Assembly: GCA_021186555.1 (NCBI GenBank)
Contig: JAJKFL010000012.1
Span: 7,425,394-7,489,393 of the forward strand
Source of the DNA: Reticulitermes speratus
Lineage: Eukaryota; Arthropoda; Insecta; Blattodea; Rhinotermitidae
Reading direction: 5' to 3'
DNA length: 64,000 nt
Part shown: positions 1 to 9,608 of the stretch, piece after piece
Position numbering within the stretch: position 1 is the first letter of the stretch
Layout: every line of letters starts with the position of its first letter
Position numbers and translations under genes: made by a program
The notes under the pieces: model-generated
What the model was told of the DNA's origin: nothing
What the model saw: the letters and a program-made list of their open reading frames with translations, nothing else
Databases searched by the model: none

Positions 1-21
1 AGATCGCGCGGCCACTGGGAT
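1..21 (-). repeat. SINE-A head fragment, cut by window edge
   Basis: The reverse complement reads ATCCCAGTGGCCGCGCG, the tRNA-like 5' head of SINE family A (compare 438-456 and 8880-8896). The body would lie left of position 1, outside the window. Confidence 0.6.
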
Positions 22-101
22 ATATAAACATATAAATTTTTATAATTAATACATCAACCAACATATGCATTTAATAAAATACAATTCAAGACAAGTATAA
101 A

Positions 102-143
102 ACTCCTACATGTTTCGGCACCGGGGTGCCATCATCAGGGAGT
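102..143 (-). ncRNA. Hammerhead ribozyme-like motif, type I, intact core
   Basis: Read on the minus strand: helix I 5' strand ACTCC, core CTGATGA, one extra T, helix II GGCACC/GGTGCC (6 bp), GAAA, a tiny helix III formed by AC..GT around a 2-nt loop, cleavage triplet GTA, then helix I 3' strand GGAGT. Helix I pairs over 5 bp. With so short a helix III the palindrome ACATGT could act better as a dimer, as proposed for Penelope-associated hammerheads. The extra T at position 10.1 differs from the textbook core but is constant in all copies here. Self-cleavage is inferred, not shown. Confidence 0.65.
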
Positions 144-437
144 TATTCTGAACGAAGGACTACAAGCCCAACAGGGTAACCTAGGTATTGTGTCGCCCTT
201 ATTGGAATGGTTATGATATTAAAATTCTAAAATAGACAAAGTTGATAAGCATAAAATTAAAATGTTGTTACGTTAAAAGTGAGCCGTTCTAGGTATAAGT
301 CCGTAGTTGTTTGTATATCTGTGTATAAATTCTAAAATAGACAAACTTTTAATATCACAACATTGTAATTTTATGCTTATCAACTTTGTCTGTTTCAGAA
401 TTCTAATATTATAATGATTGCAATAAGGACGATAGCC

Positions 438-696
438 GATCCCAGTGGCCGTGCGGTCTAAGGCGTGGGTCTACGGCCGCTCGCTTACTGGGATTGTGGG
501 TTCGAATCCCGCCGGGGGCATGAATGTCTGTCTGTTGTGAGTGTTGTGTGTTGTCAGGTAGAGGTCTGTGCAACGGGCTGATCACTCGTCCAGAGGAGTC
601 CTACCGACTGTGGTGTGTCTAAAGTGTGTGACCATGAAACCTCGAAATGAGGAGGCCCAGGCCCATATAGGGCTGTAGAGCCATACAAAAAAAAAA
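438..696 (+). repeat. SINE family A, full copy with A-tail
   Basis: This is a tRNA-derived SINE. An A box-like TGGCCGTGCGG lies at 446-456 and a B box-like GGTTCGAATCC at 499-509, forming an internal RNA polymerase III promoter. An unrelated body follows (GTTGTCAGGTAGAGG, then CAGAGGAGTCCTACCGA) and the copy ends in ten A at 687-696. It is nested inside element A, so it is the younger insertion. Other copies lie at 8653, 13974, 18178, 18588, 22303 and 46197. Confidence 0.85.
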
Positions 697-751
697 GTGA
701 TATAGTACCTAGATTAGCGTGGTAGCCTTGTTACTCCTTTGTTCTAAATAA

Positions 752-790
752 CTCCCTGATTATGACATCCGCTGCCGAAACATGTAGGAG
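752..790 (+). pseudogene. Decayed hammerhead-like motif (right arm of element A)
   Basis: CTCCCTGATTA...GCTGCCGAAACATGTAGGAG lines up with the minus-strand motif at 102-143. The core CTGATGA reads CTGATTA and helix II no longer pairs well. Helix I (CTCC/GGAG) and the GAAACATGTA segment survive. Expected to be inactive. Confidence 0.5.
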
Positions 791-911
791 TTTATTGCTT
801 GTCATTAATTGTATTTTATAAAATATGTATGTTGGTTGATGTGTTAATTAAATATAAATGTTTGTCTAACGAAATACACTGTTCTGCATCTTGACTGACG
901 CCGAACGTCTG

Positions 912-1199
912 TTAGTGACCAGCTTGCGGGCCAGACTACTGCGGTTTGGTGCTCGAATTCCGGCACGGGCAAGAGATTTTTCTTCTCCGGTTAATGTTCA
1001 GGCCGGCTCTGGGGCCCACTGAATGGGAGCCTGGGGGTGCTATTCCAGGTGTTAAAACGGCCGAAGCGTGAAGGTAACCACTAACCACCATCTGATATAG
1101 AGATCAATAATGGGTGGAACTTTACCTCCACTCCACCTCTGTCTTTGTAGCTTGGCGCATAATTAAGCACGGGATCGGCTTTATTTTGCTTTACCTTTT
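912..1199 (+). repeat. SINE family B, diverged copy
   Basis: The tRNA-like head has a B box-like GTGCTCGAATTCC near 951. The family body follows (GGCTCTGGGGCCCA, then AAACGGCCGAAGCGTGAAGG, then ACCTCCACTCC) and the 3' end is TTTGCTTTACC. This family is the most frequent SINE in the window, and the body is well conserved between copies. Confidence 0.75.
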
Positions 1200-1721
1200 A
1201 TCGGTAAATATGACAACACGGGCATGGTTACCGGAAAAACACCTTCAGGTTTCCTTCCCTCCACAACATCTTGTTCTTCCTTCCTTCCGTTGTTGCCAGG
1301 GGTTGCTTCCGTCCACATCAAACAAAACAGTGAATAACGTAATGTACCTTACGCCAGCAGGTTTTCATATTATTAGTGCATGTACTCGGAACATTACTGG
1401 TAACTTTTACGAGACATGATTAACCACTATAAAAACCAAGTTCTCTTTGTCTTCTATCTTACCCTTCCTTCCAACATCCCTTGCCATATTTCTTTCCTTG
1501 CTGCCTTCCTTTCATCCGTATTTCCTAGTTCCCACATTTCATATTTTTTGCCCTCAACCCTCTTTGCTTAACTTCTGTTCTCTTTTCGTTTCTATATTCA
1601 GCACTTCCTTTCTCCCTTCTTACTTGGGCATCCTTTATCGCATTTCCTTCCTCCTCTTCCGTGAAAATTTTCATGGCTTTTCTCAGCCCCTCTAGTCAAA
1701 TTGTGGTATAGTATTTCAAAT
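1200..1721. other. No gene recognised; pyrimidine-rich stretch
   Basis: From about 1447 to 1670 the plus strand is a CT-rich tract (many TTCCTTCC/CTTTCC runs). The open frames here follow from the skewed composition. I see no splice-bounded exon and no known repeat. Confidence 0.4.
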
Positions 1722-2012
1722 TATGGGGTCACGCGGTGGGCGCAGTTGGTTCATGCACTGTGCTACAAGCCGAAAGGTCGCGCTTTCGATTACCGATGAC
1801 ATCATTGACTTAATCCTTCCGGCTGCACTATGGCCCTGGAGTCGACTCAGTCTGTAACAGAAACGAATACCAGGAATACTTCCTGCTGGGTAAAGGCAGC
1901 CGGTGCGTAGGGCTGACAACCTTACCACCTTCATGTGCCGATTGTCTAGAAATCTGGGAGCCTCAACCTCCTGGAACGCTCAGGGCCTGTCCAGGGATTG
2001 CTTCACCTTGCT
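1722..2012 (+). repeat. SINE family D, full copy
   Basis: The tRNA-like head is GGGCGCAGTTGGTTCATGC, with a degenerate B box (GCGCTTTCGATTACC) near 1788. The D body follows: CTATGGCCCTGGAGTCGACT, AATACCAGGAATA, then TTACCACCTTCATGTGCCG. Related copies lie at 16731 (+), 26148 (-) and 44358 (-). Confidence 0.8.
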
Positions 2013-2130
2013 TACTTCAAATTATGTCACAGACCCTTCCTGTAATATCCGTTCCAGCTCATTATTCACTAATCATCTTAGCATTCGAAGCAATACATTA
2101 TGAGCTACTGACAGGTTAGCTAAGTAAATA
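2013..2130 (+). repeat. Probable non-LTR 3' end (AATAAATAAA-type tail)
   Basis: TTATTCACTAATCATC, GAGCTACTGACAGGTTAG and a final AAGTAAATAAAG resemble segments at 11500-11570 and 25985-26110, including the shared GAGCTACTGACAG / GAGCTGCTAACAG. This looks like the 3' end of a dispersed retroelement. No coding part is attached. Confidence 0.4.
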
Positions 2131-2598
2131 AAGCTCTCCTTTCTCTCCTCCCTCGCTGCCTCCATCGCCTCTGACGCCTTACTGAATTCCCTGCTACTAC
2201 ACGCTGCGCACAATCTGGACCAGTGTCTTGTAAAGCGAGGTTTTTGCCACTAGTCTCCAGCAAGGCGCACTCGGCCACCTGAGCTAACAGTTCCACAGGA
2301 GGCTTCGCTTTGCCAAGTTTTTCCCACACAGTAATCGGCCATGTTCTCAGCCCCGTGATAAGCCGACAATGCCGGAACATGTTGTCCCCAGATGCTAAGG
2401 AATATCGGTACATTACAGCGAAAGGAACGAATGCAGATGTTAGGGTACATTACATGACGGGCGTGTGAGGTTCTGTTTGTGGTCTGTATGATTACCGTCT
2501 TCTGGAATGTGACGCCATGTAGTCTGGTAGAAATTTATTTATGTTTCGGAAGCACGTATTGCGTTCTTGTTCAGGATAGAAGAGCGCGGGCTGTAGAT

Positions 2599-2829
2599 CA
2601 GGGGTGGCCAGAAAGACGAGCTTCTGTAGCCGCACTATAGGAGCTACTTATGCAGGAGCCGTGCATTAAGGAAGTACAATATTTTAACATTTTTAATGGC
2701 TTCATATTTCAGGTTAGTTTTTTAGGAAATATTTTAAAACGCCGTTCACTGTCAGCCTCCTGTGCGTGTAAACTAAAAAAATATTATTTTTACAGAGTAC
2801 TTGCGCGAGCCACGTTTTGGGCAACCGTG
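2599..2829 (+). mobile_element. hAT-like non-autonomous element, decayed
   Basis: The left end CAGGGGTGGCCAGAAAG is a typical hAT terminus. The right end (GAGCCACGTTTTGGGCAACCGTG) is diverged. It is flanked by CTGTAGAT (2591-2598) and CTGTAGGT (2830-2837), a 7/8 match for an 8-bp target duplication. No transposase is present. The 26-bp minisatellite begins exactly at its right edge, and each unit ends in ACCAACCGTG, like this terminus. Confidence 0.5.
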
Positions 2830-3616
2830 CTGTAGGTAAGTGCTTACCAACCGTACTCTAGATAAGTGCTTACCAACCGTGCTCTAGATAAGTGCTTACC
2901 AACCGTGCTCTAGATAAGTGCTTACCAACCGTGCTCTAGATAAGTACTTACCAACCGTGCTCTAGATAAGTGCTTACCAACCGTGCTCTAGATAAGTGCT
3001 TACCAACCGTGCTCTAGATAAGTGCTTACCAACCGTGCTCTAGATAAGTGCTTACCAACCGTGCTCTAGATAAGTTCTTACCAACCGTGCTCTAGATAAG
3101 TGCTTACCAACCGTGCTCTAGATAAGTGCTTACCAACCGTGCTCTAGATAAGTGCTTACCAACCGTGCTCTAGATAAGTGCTTACCAACCGTGCTCTAGA
3201 TAAGTGCTTACCAACCGTGCTCTAGATAAGTGCTTACCAACCGTGCTCTAGATAAGTGCTTACCAACCGTGCTCTAGATAAGTGCTTACCAACCGTGCTC
3301 TAGATAAGTGCTTACCAACCGTGCTCTAGATAAATGCTTACCAACCGTGCTCTAGATAAGTGCTACCAACCGTGCTCTAGATAAGTGCTTACCAACCGTG
3401 CTCTAGATAAGTTCTTACCAACCGTGCTCTAGATAAGTGCTTACCAACCGTGCTCTAGATAAGTTCTTACCAACCGTGCTGTAGGTAAGTGCTTACCAAC
3501 CGTGCTGTAGATAAGTGCTTACCAACCGTGCTGTAGATAAGTGCTTACCAACCGTGCTCTAGATAAGTGCTTACCAACCGTGCTCTAGATAAGTTCTTAC
3601 CAACCGTGCTCTAGAT
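2830..3616 (+). repeat. 26-bp minisatellite, about 30 copies
   Basis: The unit is CTCTAGATAAGTGCTTACC followed by AACCGTG, 26 bp, in head-to-tail array with very few substitutions (GTACTCTAG, AAGTTCTTACC, GTGCTGTAG) and one 1-bp deletion near 3363. Homogeneity implies recent expansion. Every unit carries TCTAGA, the preferred hAT target core. The array resumes after the hAT insertion at 3617-3935 and ends near 3957. Confidence 0.95.
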
Positions 3617-3935
3617 CAGCGGTCGCCAACCGGTGGTCCGCGGACCACTGATGGTCCGCGAGAAAATTTTGGTGGTCCGTGGAGAAATTTGGACATTATT
3701 TGCAATTTTTATGTTTATTATACTGTTTCATTATATTCTGATTCGTCTTCGTGTCACCAACACAGGATCGCTGACAATTTTCGCCTTATTACGTTGCATC
3801 AAATTCACGTTCCACGAACGACGACAATCGCCACCGTCGACCCACCGGCGGCGCGGCTTGTTCATGTTAGTGGTCCGCGGGATTCAAAATTGTGAGTTTA
3901 GTGGTCCGTGAGGTCCGAATGGTTGGCGACCGCTG
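3617..3935. mobile_element. hAT MITE (319 bp) inserted in the minisatellite
   Basis: Terminal inverted repeats CAGCGGTCGCCAACC and GGTTGGCGACCGCTG are perfect over 15 bp. The flanks CTCTAGAT at 3609-3616 and 3936-3943 form an 8-bp target duplication of the hAT form nTCTAGAn. Inner subterminal motifs GGTGGTCCGCGG and GTGGTCCGTGAGG are also in inverted arrangement. It encodes no transposase and is therefore non-autonomous. The open frames of 60-92 codons inside show no transposase motif. Confidence 0.85.
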
Positions 3936-3957
3936 CTCTAGATAAGTGCTTACCAAC
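3936..3957 (+). repeat. Terminal unit of the 26-bp minisatellite
   Basis: CTCTAGATAAGTGCTTACC then AAC continues the array interrupted by the hAT MITE and then breaks into unrelated sequence. Confidence 0.85.
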
Positions 3958-4798
3958 CTCCCTTTCCTCTCGTACCTCTGTCACGAACAGAAAATTCGCG
4001 TGTACAACCAGACTTACTGTGTGTCTTTTTAGTTTAACACGACAAATACTCGATATTTTTTTTCTCTTCATTTAAATAATTTTATACTTTTAATAATTTT
4101 AGTAATGTCATTAACACCTTAAATTTTGTATTATGAAGAATATTATAATATCTAATTCACTTCGCATACCATCTCGTGCCACCGGTGATACGCGTACACC
4201 GAAACCCTATATTCATTTTGAGTTACCGTCCATTAGGAAGAAATGATTTACCTAGACCAAGAAAACGACGGATCGAAGCAGCTTTAGAATATACGCACAT
4301 GAAAACTGAGCACCTGCTTCTTCTCGGTAGATTTATAATCGGTTAAGTCTAACAGATATCTCATCGTGTGTGTTATACAATTCTCAAATGATCTTATAAA
4401 TTGTAACAATTTCTAATAAATGTTCTCTGTGCCTGTAAATCCAGAGCAGCAGACGTCACGCGGCATGAATAATGAATGAGTTGGTATGGTTACACACACA
4501 CAATTTATAATACTCTGAGATTACAGTAAGACGGCAATTAGTGTAGGGAGGGCAGACTGTCTTGTTCATTGAGACATCTTGCCTGTGTTTCTTTTTGGTC
4601 AAGGTCTCGGTGTGTTCTGTTACAGTACTGTCGGTAAAAAAAAACTAACTATAGAGCAAGTAAAGTGTACAGTGAGAGTCTTGGGGCTTTAACGGCGGCG
4701 AGGTTGAGGACTCCCTTCTTCTGGGTCATGACGCCGTGTCACTAGACGATTCGAAATTAAATAGTGCCTTTATCTTCAACGGTCCCTATATTTTGGAC
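3958..4798. other. AT-rich intergenic DNA, nothing recognised
   Basis: No repeat family, exon signature or RNA gene could be supported. Short ORFs are absent or trivial. Confidence 0.4.
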
Positions 4799-4806
4799 AT
4801 CTAGAA

Positions 4807-5315
4807 CAGTGGTATACAACCTTTTTTGTTCGCGTACCCCCAGATATAATTTCTCTTCAACTTTGTACCCCCAAAGTTGTTGGTGTATAATTCAAGTTAT
4901 ACATAGTCTATAATCTACATCTAAAATAAGTTAAATAAATTACATCCAAAATAATGTATTAAATAATAAGTTTTAAATGAGAAAAAGGAGAGTCAAGCTA
5001 TTAAATAACAAATATATTGTTGCCTATCATATAAAAATTAATAAAGGAACAAAGGTATTTTAGCAAAGCAAAATTATATGCGCTATGTGGAATAAAATGA
5101 AACAAGCCGCCCAGATAAGAATAGCATAAAGGAGACAGAGAGAGAGAGAGAGAGAGAAATGGCGCTCCCAAATCACATGTCCTTACGTCCAGGTCTGTTG
5201 TGGCTAAACCTAAATCTGGCCCTGATTATTCAGTGTTTATTATGAAATAATACATTTTTTAAAATTTTACGCACCCCCTAAGATGTCTTCGCGTACCCCA
5301 GGTTGAATACCACTG
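4807..5315. mobile_element. hAT MITE (509 bp) with target duplication
   Basis: Termini CAGTGGTATACAACCT and AGGTTGAATACCACTG form 16-bp inverted repeats with two mismatches. The flanks ATCTAGAA at 4799-4806 and 5316-5323 are an exact 8-bp duplication of the nTCTAGAn form. Subterminal GCGTACCCC (left) and CGCACCCCC/GCGTACCCC (right) are shared. An AG microsatellite sits at about 5140-5157. No transposase reading frame. Confidence 0.85.
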
Positions 5316-5397
5316 ATCTAGAACCTCAGGAGCTGATTACGCAATGACGCGGCGTCCTATTGCAGAAAATGCATACTGTTCATAAGTATCAATACGT

Positions 5398-5830
5398 AAT
5401 TGGAAAGTAGCACGTTACTAGACCTTACATTAAATGTAAGTACCTCTCCTGTGCTATTTTTGTAGAAGGTTAAAGCTATTATTGCATGAAATGTCCAAAA
5501 ACTTGATATGGGCCCTATTATAAGTAGTTTGCTGAATAAGTGAAAAGTAACACATTGCTAGACCTTACAGTAAAGGCGAGTATTTCACCTATGCTATGTC
5601 TTTTTAGAAGATTAAAGTGTTATTGCCATAAAATGTCTACAAACTTGGTATGGGTCCTATTAGAACAAGTTTGCTGAATGTAACTGGAAAGTAACACATT
5701 ACTAGACCTTACAATAAACGCAAGTACCTCGCCTGTGATATGTCTGGTGGAAGATTAAAGCTGTTATTGCATAAAATGTCCAAAAATTTATTGGATCCTA
5801 TTATAACAATATTTGTGAATCCTTTGAAGC
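5398..5830 (+). repeat. Three diverged tandem copies of a roughly 142-bp unit
   Basis: CTAGACCTTACA recurs at about 5418, 5558 and 5702 (spacing 140 and 144). The whole units align: GGAAAGTARCAC, then GTAAGTACCTC, then GATTAAAGCTGTTATTGC, then CCTATTATAA. The function is unknown. The 70-codon ORF at 5740 spans unit 3 and unrelated sequence and is not credible. Confidence 0.8.
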
Positions 5831-7611
5831 ATGAGATTTTTTTATTTGTAATAAAAGGATTTTCTCTTTCAAAGAAAACTCAGTGCATCTCGATTACAAA
5901 GTCCTGTGGGTTAATGTTGTTTTTTTTTGTAATAACCATTCGAAACACATAAATACACTGTGTGGGCAAAATGTGAAGTGGTGCATATAGCAACATTGTG
6001 CTTTCTACTGTTTCTTTTCGTTTTTATTCTGTGTCCCTACATTTATTCTTTCTTTTACTTATTACTGTCCTGCACTTCTTTCGAGATTCAAGAACTGAAG
6101 GATCCTGACGTCTGAAATAAGTTGCTTGTGCTTTGTTATATATGTGACAGCTTCTAAGAAGCAGGAAGCTTTATGTGCTTTCAGTACGGTAGGGAAGTGT
6201 ACTCAAATAATTGCACATTATATAGTTGTTTTTATCTACCCGGTAAATACGCAAGGAATCTGTGGAGTTTGGTATCCAGTCATCTGTTGCAGAACAATCT
6301 ACAGTCAGTTGTTTTAAATTTATATCGATATTACCACAGCTATACACACACACACAATATTTGAATTTTAAGTTTATTTCGTTCAGACTACACCCCCCCC
6401 CCCAGCGCCCACACTATCAAACAATGTCATATGTATGCACTTTATAGTCCCCATTTAACATGGGGCTAGTTTATCAACCCTTTAAATTACCCAGATAATT
6501 ATATATATTACTGTGTTACTTGAACAGTAAAACTGTACTTTTCCGAAACAGGGTATGAATGTGCTTCGTATGCTTTTCTTATAAAATACGGGCCATTTAC
6601 CGAAACAGCAAAGAAACCGGCTTGTTTTTGGAATGGAGAAGCAGTTTTTCTGTGAGGTAGGAACTTAATTTTTAAATGTTATTTATATTAGATTTATGCT
6701 ATGAGCTATTAATATAATATGAAATTTAAAATAGCTTCCACCATGTTTTCAGTGTCTGATGGGGATACAATGAAAATTAGCTTATTATTTTTATAAAACC
6801 TGAAAAATTTTCTTCAAGTGTGATGATGATGATGATGATGATGATAATAATAATAATAATAATAATAACAATAATATGCAAATTTAAAAACTAAAATTAA
6901 TCCACATTACATATAATGATTCAGTTGGTACCTCATAGAGAACGCAGGGTGCTTCCATTATAAAGACCAACCAGCGAGTGCTATATATTGAAATAATGAA
7001 GCCTTCTCTTGTAGGATTCTTACGGAACACATAAATACAAGGTGTGGCAAAAATTGAGACTTTGTAATGTTAACCTGGCGGTGCGTATAGTAACCATTAA
7101 GTACCAAGCCATGAGAGGTAATGCAGATGCACACATTCTTGACTTTGGCATTAGATGACGACATTCCTTTCAAACTGTCCTCTAATTCTACGTTTATCGT
7201 CATTTATCAACTTACGTTTGACGAGATGAAAAGTATAATTTACATTTAATTAAATAATTTAAAACTGAAACAATCTAGAAATGTAGATGGCAGTGACAAA
7301 GTGAAATCCATCCTCATGTGACATGCTTGTAACAATGTAATAGACGTGATACGTGTGGCTAGGCAACGGGCGGGCAAATAAAGTGACCACGTTCTTTACG
7401 TATGCAGGAAGTAGGCCTACGACATTTGCGTCAAGGGAGTCGTCCTCCATCCATGTCTGTTGCTGTAGAAGCCAACTCTTGCAGCGGTACGGACATACAG
7501 CAGACGTGACTGAAATGTCTGATTGAACTCGACTGATTTTTTTTGTGTGTTTTCATTCCGAGAAGAATCGCTACACAGGACATGACGAAACTGAAGCCTA
7601 CGTTGCAAATA
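5831..7611. other. Non-coding stretch with simple repeats
   Basis: A C11 run lies at 6393-6403 and a (GAT)n/(AAT)n microsatellite at about 6822-6872. Two similar phrases (AATACACTGTGTGGGCAAAA near 5952 and AATACAAGGTGTGGCAAAAA near 7033) look like mariner-type ends, but no partner ends were found. Overlapping short ORFs on both strands (6126-6447, 6958-7692) show no known domain. Confidence 0.4.
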
Positions 7612-8178
7612 CAGGGCATACACAAAAGAATGGTGCGGTTTCAATTTTTGGACATGTTGGAAAGCATGGTTGTTACCCCAACTGAATACCAATTATGACG
7701 ATTACATTCTACAACTGGACGGAGCTCCCTCCAATTTTCACAGGAATGTACGAGTGCTTCTCAATCGTGTTCTTCCACAGCGCTGGATCGGACGTGCTGC
7801 TGCAAATGGAGACAAGAACCTTCTCCCTTGGCCACCCCGTTCGCCAGATCTTACACCGTGCGATTTCTTTCTTTGGGGGTTCGTTAAAGACAGCGTTTAT
7901 GTACCACCATTGCCCACGTCCATCCATGAAATTCGTGATCGGATAACGCATGCACTGCAGGCCATTACAGCGGACATGCTACACCGGGTCTGGGATGAGT
8001 TTGATTACCGTGTGGATGTGTGTCGTGTGACCCAGGGTGCACACATTGAAGGATTGTAATTACCAAATGAGAAACTTGGACAGTTGCCGCCACTGACGGT
8101 GTATGTTGTGCCCGTGTAAGTGAGAAATAAATTTTTTATTCACTTTTGAAACCGCACCATTCTTTTGTGTATGCCCTG
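7612..8178 (+). mobile_element. Internally deleted Tc1/mariner-type transposon
   Basis: Perfect 33-bp terminal inverted repeats lie at 7612-7644 (CAGGGCATACACAAAAGAAT onward) and 8146-8178 (ending in TGTGTATGCCCTG). The left flank is TA; the right flank reads TG, a likely mutated TA. Only the C-terminal part of the transposase remains, so about half or more of a usual element of this class has been deleted. A 77-bp MITE with nearly the same termini is at 46715-46791. Confidence 0.9.
7670..8059 (+). pseudogene. Mariner-type transposase, C-terminal remnant
   Basis: The 129-codon frame holds the second catalytic segment QLDGAPSNFHRNVR, then LPQRWIGR, then PPRSPDLTPCDFFLWGFVKD with the third acidic residue, and ends RVTQGAHIEGL. 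These are hallmarks of the DDE_3 transposases of the IS630/Tc1/mariner superfamily found widely in insects. The spacing between the two aspartates counted here is 42 residues, with an apparent insertion AAANGDKNL after WIGR. The DNA-binding N-terminus and first catalytic aspartate are missing, so it is non-functional. The apparent start is arbitrary. Confidence 0.85.
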
Positions 8179-8299
8179 TGTTAGCACATGTTCATACAGC
8201 ACCGGCAAGTTGCGAAATCATCACACTGAGTAAGACGTAATTATTTCGTCAGCTGTTTGATTGGTTGCAACAATTCTTATTTGATTAATTTAACGTTGT

Positions 8300-8492
8300 G
8301 TTCACCGTGCATCTTAATATTAGTATATAGTTATTCAACCAACGAATGCACATATAAATAAAACTTCACTGCGCCCTACATATCAGTGAAGTGCTTAGCA
8401 AAGTGCCCCTGATGATGGCCAAATTGAGGCCGAAACATATGTAGGGCGTAGTGAAATTTTATTTATATGTGCATTCGTTGGTTGAAAAACTA
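8300..8492 (+). mobile_element. Hammerhead-bearing inverted-repeat element (element B)
   Basis: CAACCAACGAATGCACATATAAATAAA near 8337 is inverted at 8455-8485 (TTTATTTATATGTGCATTCGTTGGTTG). The plus-strand core is at 8403-8449; the left arm keeps only the post-core CGCCCTACATAT. The outer tag CACCGTGCATC lies at 8303, matching the other elements of this group. There is no ORF inside. Confidence 0.6.
8403..8449 (+). ncRNA. Hammerhead ribozyme-like motif, intact core
   Basis: Helix I GTGCCC pairs with GGGCGT (6 bp including two G-U pairs). Core CTGATGA, extra T, helix II GGCC/GGCC with a 7-nt loop, GAAAC, loop ATAT, then GTA (cleavage expected after the A). All invariant core bases are present except for the inserted T shared by all copies in the window. 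Confidence 0.75.
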
Positions 8493-8652
8493 AATATTCT
8501 TATTAGATTGTTCGTTCCTTGGTTACTTCGCTTTGTTTTGCTGCTTGCTTTATTTGTCGGGTATTCTGTTGGTTGATTTTCTGTTTTTTGGTTGAATGGC
8601 TTATTTTTTATACGTCCCTGGATTATATTATTTGTCTACCGGTTAGTTGAAT

Positions 8653-8896
8653 TTTTTGGCGCTACAGCCCAACTCGGGCCTAGGCCGCCTCATTGTTGAG
8701 GTTTCTAGATCACACGTAATTAGACACACACAACCGGTAGGACTCCTCTGAACGAGTGATCAGCTCGTCGCAGAGGCCGCTACCTACATAACAAACACAA
8801 GAGATGAACATCCACGCCCTCATCGGGATTCGAACCTGCGATCCCAGCAATCGAGCAGCCGCAGACTACGCCTTAGACCGCGCGGCCACTGGGATC
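8653..8896 (-). repeat. SINE family A, minus-strand copy with target duplication
   Basis: The reverse complement starts GATCCCAGTGGCCGCGCGG and carries the B box GGTTCGAATCCCGAT, CAGAGGAGTCCTACCGG and an A-rich end. The flanks TTAGTTGA (8643-8650) and TTAGTTGA (8902-8909) are a likely target site duplication. Confidence 0.85.
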
Positions 8897-9315
8897 CGTG
8901 ATTAGTTGATTGGCTTGGCTTATTGGTACATAGGTAGGTTGAATGGTTACATAGTTTTGTCTATTGTTGATCGATTGATGGGTCGATTTTTGTTGGTTCG
9001 TTGTTTGGTTGATGGGCGCCGCGGATTATTACATTTCCGACGTTTCGTGAGCTATTTCTGTAAATATTGTTGCGGCTGATGGATCTTGTGGTCCGATAAT
9101 AATTAGTAATGCTCTGTGAGCCTAATGTTCCCTGAAGCTGGCAACCATATTTGGGTAGCTAAGTCTGAAGGTTCCTGAAGATGCCATTCATGTATAAGAA
9201 ATTTTTCGACTGATTTTTGGACATTTTTATTTCATGATATCACATGATGAAGGAAATATAATCAGTTACCGAAACGTCGTGGCTTGTAAAACTGTAACAT
9301 GCGAATGTTTTAACA

Positions 9316-9608
9316 TATAGGTAAAATGTAAATGTAAATATTTCCCTATGTTTAAATGAATATCACGCCATAAAGACATATTGGTGCGTGGAGGTAGAGT
9401 TCCACGCTTTCTTAATCTCGGTAGTAGATAGAGGTGAGTGGTCACCATCACGCCGCCATGGCCGCTTTATCCCCTGAAAGAACACCGGTACCCATTGAAT
9501 AGAAGGCTGGGTACGCCGTAGAGCCAGTCTGAAAATTTTATAGCAGAGATAAAAATCTTGTCCCTGCCGGGATTCGAACCCGCTACACTGACTACGCTAT
9601 CTCGGCTC
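9316..9608 (-). repeat. SINE family B, minus-strand copy
   Basis: The reverse complement holds AGCCGAGATAGCGTAGTC (A-box region), GGGTTCGAATCCCGG (B box), the CCCAGCCTTCTATTCAATGG body and the 3' end ATTTACATTTTACC. The copy is near full length. Confidence 0.75.

Larger units (their letters stand above)
22..880. mobile_element. Inverted-repeat element with hammerhead-like arms (element A)
   Basis: The left arm (about 22-150) and right arm (about 728-880) are inverted copies that share CATCAACCAAC-type outer sequence and GCCGAAACATGTAGGAG next to the core. Each arm holds a hammerhead-type core: intact on the minus strand at 102-143 and decayed on the plus strand at 752-790. A second inverted pair (about 222-270 and 357-403, around ATAGACAAAGTTGATAAGC) lies inside, followed by a SINE-A insertion at 438-696. 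No reverse transcriptase frame is present, so it is non-autonomous. By analogy with hammerheads in the terminal repeats of Penelope-like retroelements I infer a Penelope-like derivative; the class is not proven. Confidence 0.55.

Noticed and set aside
7709..7951. Minus and +2 ORFs over the mariner remnant
   Set aside because: Shadows of the transposase frame at 7670-8059.
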